Shown here: piece after piece, positions 36,272 to 45,406 of the stretch
Layout: the number at the start of each line of letters is the position of its first letter
Numbering within the stretch: the first letter of the stretch is position 1
From: Achromobacter deleyi
Lineage (GTDB): Bacteria > Pseudomonadota > Gammaproteobacteria > Burkholderiales > Burkholderiaceae_B
Direction of reading: 5' to 3'
DNA: 64,000 bases
NCBI RefSeq assembly: GCF_902859705.1
Contig: NZ_CADIJO010000020.1
Span: 1 to 64,000 of the forward strand
Notes under the pieces: model-generated
What the model was told of the DNA's origin: nothing
What the model saw: only the letters and a program-made list of their open reading frames with translations
Databases searched by the model: none
Made by a program: the position numbers and the translations under genes

Positions 36272-37345
36272 TCACTTGCCCGAAGTCAGCGCCACGCGGC
36301 GGCGTTCGCGCACCGCATGCGCCAGGCGTTCCAGCACGGCCACCGAGGCGTCCCAGTCGATGCAGCCATCGGTGATGCTCTGGCCATAGACCAGCGGCGT
36401 GCCCGGCACCATGTCCTGGCGGCCGCCCAGCAGGTGGCTTTCGACCATGACACCGACCAGGCGCGCATCGCCCGCTTCCATCTGGCGCGCGACGTCTTCG
36501 ATCACCAGCGTCTGGTTCTCGGGCTTCTTGCTGCTGTTGGCGTGGCTGGCATCGACCATGACGCGCTGCGCCAGGCCGGCCTTGGACATGTCCTGGCAGG
36601 CCGCGTCGACGCTGGCGGCATCGTAGTTCGGCGTCTTGCCGCCGCGCAGGATGACGTGACAGTCCTCGTTGCCCGCGGTCGAGACGATGGCCGAATGCCC
36701 GCCCTTGGTCACCGACAGGAAATGGTGCGGCTGTGAAGCCGCCTTGATCGCGTCGACCGCGATCTTCACATTGCCATCCGTGCCGTTCTTGAAACCCACC
36801 GGACACGACAAGCCGGAAGCCAGTTCGCGATGCACCTGGCTTTCGGTCGTGCGCGCCCCGATCGCCCCCCAGGAGACCAGGTCCGCAATGTATTGCGGAG
36901 TAATCATGTCCAGGAACTCGCATCCCGCCGGCAGGCCCAGGCTGTTGATGTCCAGCAGCAGTTCGCGGGCCACGCGCACACCCTTGTTGATATCGAAGCT
37001 GCCGTTCAGGTCGGGATCATTGATCAGGCCCTTCCAGCCCACCGTGGTGCGCGGCTTCTCGAAATACACACGCATCACGATTTCCAGGTCCGCGCTCAGG
37101 CGGTCGCGTACCGGCTTCAGGCGCTTCGCATACTCGATCGCGGCACGGGTGTCGTGGATCGAGCAGGGCCCGATCACGACGATCATGCGATCGTCCATGC
37201 CGTGCAGGATGCGGTGCATCGACTGCCGGGCGGAGAACACGGTATCGGATGCCTCTTTCGTGCATGCGAACTCGCGCATCACGTGCGCGGGCGGGTTCAG
37301 TTCTTTGATTTCTCGAATGCGAAGGTCGTCGGTATTGTGTGACAC
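36272..37345 (-). CDS. aroG: DAHP synthase, AroG type (class I)
   Basis: A 357-residue enzyme that condenses phosphoenolpyruvate and erythrose-4-phosphate, the entry step to aromatic amino acids. MIVVIGPCSIHD, LEIVMRVYFEKPRTTVGWKG, GARTTESQVHRELASGLSCPVGFKNGT and VMVDASHANSSKKPE are the class I AroFGH motifs with active-site Lys, Arg and metal ligands. The start is GTG at 37345 with CAGGAG upstream. The 200-base leader encodes a Phe/Tyr-rich peptide and a terminator, indicating attenuation by charged tRNA-Phe/Tyr. Type I enzymes are also often inhibited by Phe or Tyr. Confidence 0.96.
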   Translation of the reverse strand: MSHNTDDLRIREIKELNPPAHVMREFACTKEASDTVFSARQSMHRILHGMDDRMIVVIGPCSIHDTRAAIEYAKRLKPVRDRLSADLEIVMRVYFEKPRTTVGWKGLINDPDLNGSFDINKGVRVARELLLDINSLGLPAGCEFLDMITPQYIADLVSWGAIGARTTESQVHRELASGLSCPVGFKNGTDGNVKIAVDAIKAASQPHHFLSVTKGGHSAIVSTAGNEDCHVILRGGKTPNYDAASVDAACQDMSKAGLAQRVMVDASHANSSKKPENQTLVIEDVARQMEAGDARLVGVMVESHLLGGRQDMVPGTPLVYGQSITDGCIDWDASVAVLERLAHAVRERRRVALTSGK

Positions 37346-37413
37346 GGTACTGCTCCTGGGTTTCCCGCCACGGGGCGCATGCTCCGGGGTTGTTTCCTCA
37401 AGCTGGCGGCACA

Positions 37414-37445
37414 AAAAAAGCCGCCAGTTCGCTGGCGGCTTTTTT
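37414..37445 (-). terminator. aroG leader attenuator hairpin (terminator)
   Basis: In the leader transcript, AAAAAAGCCGCCAG pairs with CTGGCGGCTTTTTT across a CGAA loop and is followed by U7. It lies 22 bases after the leader peptide stop and 69 bases before the aroG start, so it is placed to stop transcription before aroG. An upstream copy of the 3' arm inside the leader peptide gene (CGCTGGCGG, 37490-37498) can pair with the 5' arm as an antiterminator. Confidence 0.85.
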
Positions 37446-37466
37446 GGGGGGGATTCTTTCCAAACT

Positions 37467-37550
37467 TCAGATTGAGCGCGTCCCTTCCTCCGCCAGCGGC
37501 TTCAGAAAACCATAAAAATAAAAGTAAAAGGCGGGGGACGCGAATTTCAT
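37467..37550 (-). CDS. aroG leader peptide with Phe/Tyr run
   Basis: A 27-codon frame, ATG to TGA, directly upstream of the aroG terminator. Codons 7-15 read A-F-Y-F-Y-F-Y-G-F, seven Phe/Tyr codons in eight, and Phe also occurs at position 3. This is the hallmark of a ribosome-stalling leader peptide that senses charged tRNA-Phe and tRNA-Tyr. Stalling there would leave the segment at 37490-37498 free to pair with the terminator's 5' arm. No clear Shine-Dalgarno precedes the ATG; a promoter-like GGGACA-17-TAGAGT places the transcript start close to it. Confidence 0.85.
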   Translation of the reverse strand: MKFASPAFYFYFYGFLKPLAEEGTRSI

Positions 37551-37561
37551 AGCGAAAGACT

Positions 37562-37592
37562 CTAGCACAATTTTCCCAAACTGTCCCGAAAG
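37562..37592 (-). promoter_or_regulatory. Candidate aroG leader promoter
   Basis: On the minus strand GGGACA and TAGAGT are 17 bases apart (4 of 6 consensus matches each). Transcription would start only a few bases before the leader peptide ATG. Confidence 0.4.
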
Positions 37593-37679
37593 AATTGCCG
37601 TCCGGCCGCCCGGCCGCCCGAAGGCCGGACAGCCCCCTCGGGGTGCAGCCAGCGCGAACCGCGCGGCGTGGGGGCTTTA

Positions 37680-39140
37680 CTAGGCTGTTCCGCCGACCGT
37701 CAGGCCTTCCATGCGGACCGTGGGCATGCCTACGCCCACCGGCACGCTCTGGCCGTCCTTGCCGCAGGTGCCCACGCCCGAATCCAGCTTCAGGTCGTTG
37801 CCGATCATGGACACACGCGTCATGGCGTCGGGACCGTTGCCGATCAGGGTGGCGCCCTTGACCGGGTAGGTGATCTTGCCGTCTTCGATCATGTAGGCCT
37901 CGGACGCCGAGAACACGAACTTGCCGTTGGTGATGTCGACCTGCCCACCGCCGAAGTTGGCCGCATACAGTCCGCGCTTGACCGACGAAATGATTTCCTC
38001 GGGCGCCTTGTCACCGGCCAGCATGTAGGTATTGGTCATGCGCGGCATCGGCAGGTGCGCAAACGACTCGCGCCGGCCGTTGCCGGTGGCGGCGGTCTTC
38101 ATCAGGCGGGCGTTCAGGGTGTCCTGCATGTAGCCGCGCAGGATGCCGTCTTCGATCAGGACATTGCGCTGCGTGGCATTGCCCTCGTCGTCGATGTTGA
38201 GCGAACCGCGGCGGTCCGGAATGGTGCCGTCGTCGATCACGGTGACGCCCTTGGACGCCACGCGCTCGCCGATGCGGCCGGAGAACACGCTGGAACCCTT
38301 GCGGTTGAAATCGCCTTCCAGGCCATGGCCGACGGCTTCGTGCAGCAGGATGCCGGGCCAGCCCGAGCCCAGCACCACGGTCATTTCGCCGGCCGGCGCG
38401 GGACGCGCTTCCAGGTTGACCATGGCCTCGTGTACGGCGCGCTCGACGTAGCTTTGCAACATTTCGTCCGTGAAATAAGCCAGGCCAAGACGGCCGCCGC
38501 CGCCGGCATGGCCCATTTCGCGACGGCCGTTGCGTTCGGCAATGACGGTGAGCGACAGGCGCACCAGCGGACGCACATCGGCGGCCAGGCGGCCGTCGCT
38601 GCCGGCCACCAGCACCACGTCGTATTCGGCGCCCAGGCCGGCCATGACCTGGATCACGTGCGGGTCACGGGCACGCGCCATGCGCTCGATGCGTTCGAGC
38701 AGCGCCACTTTCTCGGGTGCGCTCAGCGTTGCGACGGGGTCGATGTCCGCATACAGGCTGCGGCCCATTTCGGCTTCGACCTGGGCCGCCACCTTGACCT
38801 TGCCCGCGCCGCGCCGGGCAATGCCGCGCACGGCGTGGGCCGACGACAGCAGCGCGTCGGCCGACAGCGAATCGGAATAGGCGAAAGCGGTTTTCTCGCC
38901 GCTCACGGCACGCACGCCCACGCCCTGGCTGATCGAGAAGCTGCCGGTCTTGACGATGCCCTCTTCCAGACTCCAGCCTTCGCTGCGGGTGTACTGGAAG
39001 TAAAGGTCGGCATAGTCGACCTTGTGGGTGAAGATTTCGCCCAGCGCGCGCGCCATGTCGGCCTCGGTCAGCCCCCAGGGGTCGAGCAACAGCGATTTGG
39101 CGGTGGCCAGGGAAGCAATAGCGGGATCGATGATTTTCAT
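37680..39140 (-). CDS. tldD: Metalloprotease TldD
   Basis: A 486-residue zinc protease subunit that acts with TldE/PmbA in maturing microcins and degrading small peptides such as CcdA. The zinc motif is [11 protein letters not shown]. The N-terminal domain contains [22 protein letters not shown] and the C-terminal half [20 protein letters not shown] and [23 protein letters not shown], all family signatures. ATG at 39140 gives the usual size. A tldE gene is not in the window. Confidence 0.95.
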   Translation of the reverse strand: MKIIDPAIASLATAKSLLLDPWGLTEADMARALGEIFTHKVDYADLYFQYTRSEGWSLEEGIVKTGSFSISQGVGVRAVSGEKTAFAYSDSLSADALLSSAHAVRGIARRGAGKVKVAAQVEAEMGRSLYADIDPVATLSAPEKVALLERIERMARARDPHVIQVMAGLGAEYDVVLVAGSDGRLAADVRPLVRLSLTVIAERNGRREMGHAGGGGRLGLAYFTDEMLQSYVERAVHEAMVNLEARPAPAGEMTVVLGSGWPGILLHEAVGHGLEGDFNRKGSSVFSGRIGERVASKGVTVIDDGTIPDRRGSLNIDDEGNATQRNVLIEDGILRGYMQDTLNARLMKTAATGNGRRESFAHLPMPRMTNTYMLAGDKAPEEIISSVKRGLYAANFGGGQVDITNGKFVFSASEAYMIEDGKITYPVKGATLIGNGPDAMTRVSMIGNDLKLDSGVGTCGKDGQSVPVGVGMPTVRMEGLTVGGTA

Positions 39141-39921
39141 AGGACTCTGTTGGGGGGCGCCGGCGCGGGAACGCGCCTGCATTGACGCTCAAGCCTCTAT
39201 CGTAACGCCGACACGGGCCCGGCGTCCCCAGCGCGGGATATTACCTATCAAGTTAACAAATCAGGGACTGACTCAAACTACGTATTGACCACATTGAAAA
39301 CCGGCAAATGGTCCCGTTGGAAAAGCGCAGGACGTGCCGGCCACCCGGTTTCGAGCGCCAGGCCCAGGGTCGGCGCTGTCATTTCAAACTTGTCATACAA
39401 CTGGAACGAAAAACTAAAACCTGTGAATACACCCGAGCAATAAGTCGTCGTATATCTCAGCTGTAGTGCACCGATGAAAATAGGCATACCCGTAGAAACC
39501 GCAAAACATTTGCGCATGACGCGGCCGCGTTCAACCGCCGGTTGAGCGACGAATCAGCCCCATTCTCAGCATTCGAGAAACCCGAAATGCGCTGACCGCG
39601 CAACGGGAAAAACGGCGATTTTCCTGACATCCGCTCGCTTCATGAAACAAAAAGCGCTTTTTTCAAGTCCTGGAACAGACATTCGTCCGCCTCATGAACC
39701 AACGCTTCATTTGTTTCAATTAGTCCCAAATTTGGGAATATCATTCCCAATACTTGTTCTTGGCGGGAACCCGCAAGTCTAAACACTCTCCGGCGGTTTT
39801 GATACAAAGTAATTAGTCCGGAACTGCGGCAATCAAGCTCCAATTTCTGTATTATGCGAAGCACAACAAATAAACATAACTTCGCCGGCGATTAAAGCAG
39901 TTCCATAATCAGGAATAAACC
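39141..39921. other. AT-rich 780-base upstream region of the H-NS-like gene
   Basis: No gene is supported here. The stretch 39230-39910 is visibly richer in A and T than the flanks, with runs such as AAAAAGCGCTTTTTTC (39647-39662) and CCCAAATTTGGGAATATC (39725-39742). Two short leftward frames (39278-39517 and 39640-39864) show no recognisable domain, and I rejected them. Such AT-rich promoter regions are typical of autoregulated H-NS-family genes. Confidence 0.55.
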
Positions 39922-40308
39922 ATGGCCCGAGAAACCTACGCAGCTCTGCAAGCAAAGATCGAAAAGGAAATCAACAAGCTCCAAAAGAAGGCTGAAGTCC
40001 TCCAAACCAAGCGCCGCAAGCCCGTGATCGCTTCGATCATCACGTCCATGCGCGAGTACGACATCACCCCGGACGAAATTGCCGCCGCTTTCGGCTCGAA
40101 CAAGCCCGCCCGTGCAGCCACGCCCAGCAGCCGCCGCAAGGCTGGCGCTGCCGCCCGCCCCGCCAACGCCGCCAAACGCGCCGTTGCGCCCAAGTACCGC
40201 CACCCCCAAACCGGGGAAACCTGGAGCGGTCGTGGCAAGGCGCCGCGCTGGCTCGCCGCCGAAGAAGCCAACGGCGCCACGCGCGACAGTTTTCTTATCA
40301 AAGAATAA
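39922..40308 (+). CDS. H-NS family nucleoid protein (BpH3-like)
   Basis: A 128-residue H-NS-type protein. The N-terminal coiled coil (YAALQAKIEKEINKLQKKAEVLQTKRRK) mediates oligomerisation. A flexible Ala/Arg/Lys-rich linker (~60-90) leads to the C-terminal AT-hook-like DNA-binding motif KYRHPQTGETWSGRGKAPRWL. It resembles the Bordetella H-NS orthologue BpH3. AGGA precedes the ATG, and the long AT-rich upstream region suggests autoregulation. It silences AT-rich DNA in this family. Confidence 0.93.
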   Translation: MARETYAALQAKIEKEINKLQKKAEVLQTKRRKPVIASIITSMREYDITPDEIAAAFGSNKPARAATPSSRRKAGAAARPANAAKRAVAPKYRHPQTGETWSGRGKAPRWLAAEEANGATRDSFLIKE

Positions 40309-40332
40309 AACCTATTATTCAGTAAGAAAAAT

Positions 40333-40361
40333 AAAAGGCGCACCACTTTGGTGCGCCTTTT
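40333..40361. terminator. Bidirectional terminator between hns-like and DUF4136 genes
   Basis: AAGGCGCACCA and TGGTGCGCCTT form an 11-bp stem with a CTT loop, flanked by A and T runs on both sides. Confidence 0.8.
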
Positions 40362-40395
40362 TTATTTTAACGCCGCATGCGCGGCACCTGAAATT

Positions 40396-41034
40396 TCACT
40401 GAACCGGGAACTGGATTTCACGTTCTGCGCCATTATTTCCCGGGAAATTGTCAAATATTGCACGGACCAGATAGGGCATCGTGCGAATGAAATTGTCCCG
40501 TTCGCTGAGTATGAAGGCGCTGGACCGGTATACCTCGGCGCCGCCCCGCTGGGTGTCGTGGATCTGCAGGGTCAAGGTATTGCGCTGGACGACCATGGGC
40601 ACATCGACCCATTCCGGCCCCCAGTAACCGTAGTAACCGCCCCAAGGCCGCGGCCCGTAGAAGCCGCCGTAGCCGTAACCGCCGTTGTAATACGGGTCGT
40701 ACGGACGCCGTACCATGATCTGGGTCTGCGTCGTTCCATACTTGAACGAGACGTCAAAACGGGCCTTGGCGCCGCCCTGGGCCTCGACCAGCCCGGTCGC
40801 GCCGATACCGGCGCGGACCATATCCTGGTAGGACTGGTATTCCAGATTATTGGCTTGCGAGGCGTCGGCCGGCACGAACTGGTAGGTCTGGCCTTCGACG
40901 CCGGTCGGCCATTGCTGGAATGAGGTGACGCGGGCCGACACCGTCGGGGCCGCACATCCGCTCAGTACCAATGCCCCCATGACAGCCAGTACCGCGGCCC
41001 AGCGGCCGGCATTGAAACGGGAAGAACGGGACAT
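40396..41034 (-). CDS. DUF4136 lipoprotein
   Basis: A 212-residue lipoprotein with signal peptide and lipobox LVLSGC. The mature part has the DUF4136 features: QWPTGVEGQTYQFVPADASQ, GATGLVEAQGGAKARFDVSF. Residues ~115-145 form a Gly/Tyr/Pro-rich stretch (YDPYYNGGYGYGGFYGPRPW...). It is predicted to be anchored in the outer membrane. Function is unknown. ATG at 41034 gives a proper signal peptide. Confidence 0.85.
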   Translation of the reverse strand: MSRSSRFNAGRWAAVLAVMGALVLSGCAAPTVSARVTSFQQWPTGVEGQTYQFVPADASQANNLEYQSYQDMVRAGIGATGLVEAQGGAKARFDVSFKYGTTQTQIMVRRPYDPYYNGGYGYGGFYGPRPWGGYYGYWGPEWVDVPMVVQRNTLTLQIHDTQRGGAEVYRSSAFILSERDNFIRTMPYLVRAIFDNFPGNNGAEREIQFPVQ

Positions 41035-41184
41035 TTGCGACTCCTCATTGCGCGCGACGGCGCCATCATACTGACGTTTGACCGTGCGGGCCGGCAAAAG
41101 TTTGCGGTAGACCATCAGGCGACCCTGCACCCGCCTGCCCAGCCACTACAATAGGAATCTCCGTTCATACAGGACTGCAATCCC

Positions 41185-43890
41185 ATGCGCACAGACACGC
41201 CCGTTACCGTATACCGCAAGGATTACCAGCCCTACCCCTACGATATTCCCCACGTTGCGCTGGCATTCGACCTGGCCCCTGAGGCCACCGAGGTGCGCTG
41301 CGTCATGCAGGTGCAGCGCAAGGCCGACGCCAGCGCCGATGCCGCCCTGGTGCTGGACGGCGAAGACCTGGAACTGGTCTCGGTTGCCGTCGATGGCCAA
41401 CCGCTGGCCGCCGACCGCTACCACCAGTCCGAGCACAGCCTGGCACTGTACGGCCTGCCCGCCGACGCCTCGGTGGAAATCGTCAGCCGCTGCAAGCCTG
41501 CCGCCAATTCCACGCTGATGGGCCTGTACGTATCGGGCGGCAATTTCTTCACGCAATGCGAGGCCGAAGGCTTTCGCCGCATTACCTGGTTTGCCGACCG
41601 CCCCGACGTCATGTCGCGCTACCGCGTGACCCTGCGCGCCGAGCCGGCCTACCCCGTACTGCTCTCCAACGGCAACCTGGTCGCCTCGCGCCAATTGCCC
41701 GACGGCCGCAACGAAGTCGAATGGGAAGACCCGTTCCCCAAGCCCTGCTACCTGTTCGCCCTGGTGGCCGGCAACCTGACCCACCGCGAAACCACCGTCA
41801 AGACCGCCAGCGGCCGCGACGTGCTGCTGCAGGTCTATAGCGACCCGGGCGCCGAGACCAAGACCGAATGGGCGCTCGATTCCCTGGTGCGCGCGCTGCG
41901 CTGGGACGAAACCCGTTTCGGCCTGGAACTCGACCTGGACCGTTTCATGGTGGTGGCCGTCCATGATTTCAATATGGGCGCGATGGAAAACAAGGGCCTG
42001 AACATTTTCAATGCCGCCTATGTGCTGGCCGACGCCGAGACGGCCACGGACGCCAATTACGAGGGCATTGAATCGGTCATCGGCCATGAATACTTCCATA
42101 ACTGGACCGGTAACCGCGTCACGTGCCGCGATTGGTTCCAGCTCAGCCTGAAAGAAGGCCTGACCGTATTCCGCGACCAGGAATTCAGCGCCGACATGAT
42201 GGCGCAGGACATGGACGAAGCGGCCGCCGCCAGCGCCCGCGCCGTGAAACGCATCGACGATGTCGTCACCCTGCGCGCCGCGCAGTTTCCTGAAGACGCG
42301 GGCCCGATGGCCCACCCGATCCGGCCTGACAGCTACCAGGAAATCGGCAATTTCTATACCGCCACGGTGTACGAGAAAGGCGCCGAAGTCATCCGCATGC
42401 AGCACACGTTGCTCGGTGAAGCCGGTTTTCGCGCCGGCATGGACGAATACTTCCGCCGCCACGACGGCCAGGCCGTGACCTGCGACGACTTCGTCGCCGC
42501 CATGGAATCGGTGTATGTGCGCCAGCATCCCGGACGCGACCTCGCCGTGTTCCGCAACTGGTATCGCCAGGCCGGCACGCCGCGCGTGACGGTCAAGCTC
42601 GAGCACGACGCCGCCACACGCCGCGTCACGGTGACGCTGTCGCAGGATTGCCAGCCGGTCGGCGTCGAAAAGAAAGCCCCCGCCGGTTTCGTCAAGGCGC
42701 CCTACCATATCCCCTTCGCCATCGGCCTGCTCGACCGGGAAGGCCGCGCCCTGCCCCTGCGCCACGAAGGCGCCGAACGTGAAACCGCCTTGCTGGAACT
42801 GACTACCCAGACCCAGCAATGGCACTTCGACGGCATCGACGCGCTGCCGGTGCCGTCCTTGCTGCGCGATTTCTCGGCCCCCGTGATCGTCGACTACGAC
42901 TGGACCGACGCCGAACTCGCGTTGCTGTCGGCGCACGACAGCAACCCGTTCGCGCGCTGGGAAGCGGGCCAGGAACTGGCCACGCGCCAGATCCTGAGCC
43001 TGGCCGATGCCCGCCAGGCCGGCCGCACGCTGCACGCGGACCCCGCCTTCATCGACGCCTGGCGCGCCCTCCTGACGGACCCCAGCCTGGACGCCGCCTA
43101 CCGCGCCCGGGCGCTGGCGCTGCCGTCGGAAAAGACGCTGGCCGAGCGCATGCAGGCCGTGGACCCGCCGGCCCTGGCCGTGGCCCGCGATTTCCTGCGC
43201 GCCGAACTGGGCCGGCAATTGGCCGCGGAGTTCCGCCAGGCCTTCGACGACAACCAGACGCCGGGCGAGTACAGCCCGGCGCCGGTGCCGGCCGGCAAGC
43301 GCGCCCTGAAGAACCTGGCGCTCAGCCACCTGATGGCTGCAGGCGAACACGAGGCGCAGCGCCTGGCCGAGCAGCAATACGAACACGCCGGCAACATGAC
43401 CGACAGCATGGCCGCGCTGTCTGCGCTGATCAACTACGGCCAGGGCGAATTCCCGCAACAGGCGCTGGCCGCGTTCTACGACAAGTGGCAGGACAACGCG
43501 CTGGTGGTGGACAAGTGGTTTGCCTTGCAGGCGGCGGCTCGCTACACCACCGTGCAGACGGCGCGCGAGCTGATGAAACACCCGGCGTTCACGCTGCGCA
43601 ACCCCAACCGCGCACGTGCCCTGGTGTTCCAGTTCTGCCTGAACAACGCCCGCGGCATGCACCATCCCGACGGCACCGGCTACGCCTTCTGGGCCGAGCA
43701 GGTGCTGGCGCTGGACGCCCTCAACCCGGAAATCGCCGCCCGCCTGGCGCGCGCGCTGGACAACTGGTCGCGCTTCGTGCCGGCCTTGCGCACCCCGATG
43801 CAAGCGGCCCTGCAACAGGTCCGCGGGCACGAGGGGCTGTCGCGCAACGTTCAGGAAATCGTATCCAAGGCATTAGAATTCGCAGCATAG
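41185..43890 (+). CDS. pepN: Aminopeptidase N
   Basis: A 901-residue M1 zinc aminopeptidase that removes N-terminal residues from peptides. The exopeptidase motif GAMEN is at 265-269, and zinc ligands are His301, His305 (HEYFH) and Glu324. The N-terminal beta domain (~1-190), catalytic domain (~190-430), small beta domain and C-terminal helical bowl match the E. coli PepN order and length. It is followed 10 bases later by fbp; the pair is likely co-transcribed. Confidence 0.97.
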   Translation: MRTDTPVTVYRKDYQPYPYDIPHVALAFDLAPEATEVRCVMQVQRKADASADAALVLDGEDLELVSVAVDGQPLAADRYHQSEHSLALYGLPADASVEIVSRCKPAANSTLMGLYVSGGNFFTQCEAEGFRRITWFADRPDVMSRYRVTLRAEPAYPVLLSNGNLVASRQLPDGRNEVEWEDPFPKPCYLFALVAGNLTHRETTVKTASGRDVLLQVYSDPGAETKTEWALDSLVRALRWDETRFGLELDLDRFMVVAVHDFNMGAMENKGLNIFNAAYVLADAETATDANYEGIESVIGHEYFHNWTGNRVTCRDWFQLSLKEGLTVFRDQEFSADMMAQDMDEAAAASARAVKRIDDVVTLRAAQFPEDAGPMAHPIRPDSYQEIGNFYTATVYEKGAEVIRMQHTLLGEAGFRAGMDEYFRRHDGQAVTCDDFVAAMESVYVRQHPGRDLAVFRNWYRQAGTPRVTVKLEHDAATRRVTVTLSQDCQPVGVEKKAPAGFVKAPYHIPFAIGLLDREGRALPLRHEGAERETALLELTTQTQQWHFDGIDALPVPSLLRDFSAPVIVDYDWTDAELALLSAHDSNPFARWEAGQELATRQILSLADARQAGRTLHADPAFIDAWRALLTDPSLDAAYRARALALPSEKTLAERMQAVDPPALAVARDFLRAELGRQLAAEFRQAFDDNQTPGEYSPAPVPAGKRALKNLALSHLMAAGEHEAQRLAEQQYEHAGNMTDSMAALSALINYGQGEFPQQALAAFYDKWQDNALVVDKWFALQAAARYTTVQTARELMKHPAFTLRNPNRARALVFQFCLNNARGMHHPDGTGYAFWAEQVLALDALNPEIAARLARALDNWSRFVPALRTPMQAALQQVRGHEGLSRNVQEIVSKALEFAA

Positions 43891-43900
43891 GGAGAACCTT

Positions 43901-44926
43901 TTGAAACGTAAAACACTTACCCAATACCTGGTCGAGCAGCAACGCTCCGCCCAGGCCCTGGCCCCCGAAGTGCGGCTGCTCATCGAGGTCGTCGCGCGCG
44001 CCTGCAAGGCGATCAGCCATGCGGTCAGCAAGGGCGCCCTGGGCGGCGTCCTGGGCAGCCTCGAAAGCGAGAACGTGCAGGGCGAAGTCCAGAAGAAGCT
44101 GGACGTCCTGTCCAACGAAATCCTGCTCGAAGCCAACGAATGGGGCGGCCACCTGGCGGCCATGGCCTCGGAAGAGATGGAAACCATCCACCTCATCCCG
44201 AACCGCTACCCCAAGGGCGAATACCTGCTGCTGTTCGATCCCCTGGATGGCTCGTCGAACATCGACGTGAACGTCTCGATCGGCACCATCTTCTCGGTGC
44301 TGCAGGCGCCGCACAATGTGTCGGGCGCCCCGGTCTGCGAAGCCGACTTCCTGCAACCGGGCAACAAGCAGGTCGTGGCCGGCTATGCCGTGTACGGCCC
44401 GCAGACCATGCTGGTGCTGACCATCGGCAATGGCGTGGTGGGCTTCACGCTGGACCGCGAAATGGGCTCGTGGGTGCTGACCCACGAAAACATCCGGGTG
44501 CCGGAAGACACCAAGGAATTCGCGATCAACATGTCGAACATGCGTCACTGGGCCGCCCCGGTCAAACGCTACGTCGACGATTGCCTGGCCGGCACCACCG
44601 GCCCCCTGGGCAAGGACTACAACATGCGCTGGATCGCCTCGATGGTGGCGGACGTGCATCGCATCCTGACCCGTGGCGGCATTTTCATGTACCCCTGGGA
44701 TGCCCGTGAACCCGGCAAGGCCGGCAAGCTGCGCCTGATGTACGAAGCCAACCCCATGAGCTTCCTGGTCGAGCAGGCCGGCGGCGCGTCGATCAACGGC
44801 GAACAGCGCATCATGGACATCCAGCCGGACAAGCTGCACCAGCGCGTGAGCGTCATCCTGGGTTCGAAGAACGAAGTCGAACGCGTGGGCCGATATCACG
44901 CCGAGGCTGCGGCAGCGGCCAAATAA
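43901..44926 (+). CDS. fbp: Fructose-1,6-bisphosphatase class I
   Basis: A 341-residue enzyme of gluconeogenesis that hydrolyses fructose-1,6-bisphosphate. [20 protein letters not shown] has the metal-binding DPLDGSSN signature, and [21 protein letters not shown] is the substrate and C-terminal motif. The start is TTG at 43901 with GGAGAA upstream; the first residues KRKTLTQYL match the family's N-terminus. Translation may be coupled to pepN. Confidence 0.96.
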   Translation: MKRKTLTQYLVEQQRSAQALAPEVRLLIEVVARACKAISHAVSKGALGGVLGSLESENVQGEVQKKLDVLSNEILLEANEWGGHLAAMASEEMETIHLIPNRYPKGEYLLLFDPLDGSSNIDVNVSIGTIFSVLQAPHNVSGAPVCEADFLQPGNKQVVAGYAVYGPQTMLVLTIGNGVVGFTLDREMGSWVLTHENIRVPEDTKEFAINMSNMRHWAAPVKRYVDDCLAGTTGPLGKDYNMRWIASMVADVHRILTRGGIFMYPWDAREPGKAGKLRLMYEANPMSFLVEQAGGASINGEQRIMDIQPDKLHQRVSVILGSKNEVERVGRYHAEAAAAAK

Positions 44927-44952
44927 GCCCCGTCGTCACACGGCGCCCATGC

Positions 44953-44980
44953 AAAAGCCCCGGCCTAGGCCGGGGCTTTT
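44953..44980. terminator. Terminator between fbp and YgdI-like gene
   Basis: AAAAGCCCCGGCC and GGCCGGGGCTTTT form a 13-bp stem around a TA centre, followed by TTTC on the plus strand. Convergent genes flank it. Confidence 0.8.
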
Positions 44981-45030
44981 TTCTTGCGCGGCGCCTGGGC
45001 GCGGCGACTGGCACGCGGCGTGCGCCGGTC

Positions 45031-45252
45031 CTACTTCACTTCTTCGATGGACTTCACGTCGTCCTTGTTGATCTGGACCTTCTTGCCGTCCTTGTCGTAC
45101 TCGTACATGCCCGACTTCTTGTCATAGGTGGGCGTATCCGGGGTGACGGTCGAGGTCCCGTCCCGTTGCTGAATGACCGAGGGCGACGAGCATCCGGCCA
45201 GCACCCCAACTCCGGTCACCACCAGGGCCAACGTCATGGTCTTCAGGTTCAT
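45031..45252 (-). CDS. YgdI/YgdR-type small lipoprotein
   Basis: A 73-residue lipoprotein with lipobox VLAGC (Cys at about 21). The mature core TVTPDTPTYDKKSGMYEYDKDGKKVQINKDDVKSIEEV is the small beta domain of the YgdI/YgdR (DUF903) family. Function is unknown in the family; it is probably outer-membrane anchored. Confidence 0.88.
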   Translation of the reverse strand: MNLKTMTLALVVTGVGVLAGCSSPSVIQQRDGTSTVTPDTPTYDKKSGMYEYDKDGKKVQINKDDVKSIEEVK

Positions 45253-45348
45253 GGGCGTGTTCTCCGAGTGTGAATGGTGGATTCACTGTATCGGATGATG
45301 GCGCGCAATAAGTGACGGGTTGTGGCCAAAGTGCGTAAGAACGTAAAA

Positions 45349-45379
45349 AACCCCTCGCGGCTCACACCGGCGAGGGGTT
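45349..45379 (-). terminator. Terminator of thrC
   Basis: AACCCCTCGC and GCGAGGGGTT form a 10-bp stem with an 11-base loop 28 bases after the thrC stop. The leftward strand continues TTTTTTACG. Confidence 0.75.
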
Positions 45380-45406
45380 GCAACCCAATACATCCGCAAG
45401 CAGCCT

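Noticed and set aside
39278-39864. Two short leftward frames upstream of the H-NS-like gene
   Set aside because: They lie in an AT-rich promoter-like region, lack ribosome sites and show no recognisable protein features.
41146-43830. An 894-codon frame antisense to pepN
   Set aside because: A shadow frame caused by high GC third positions; the composition is His/Gln/Arg-rich and low in normal motifs. The opposite strand encodes a complete aminopeptidase.
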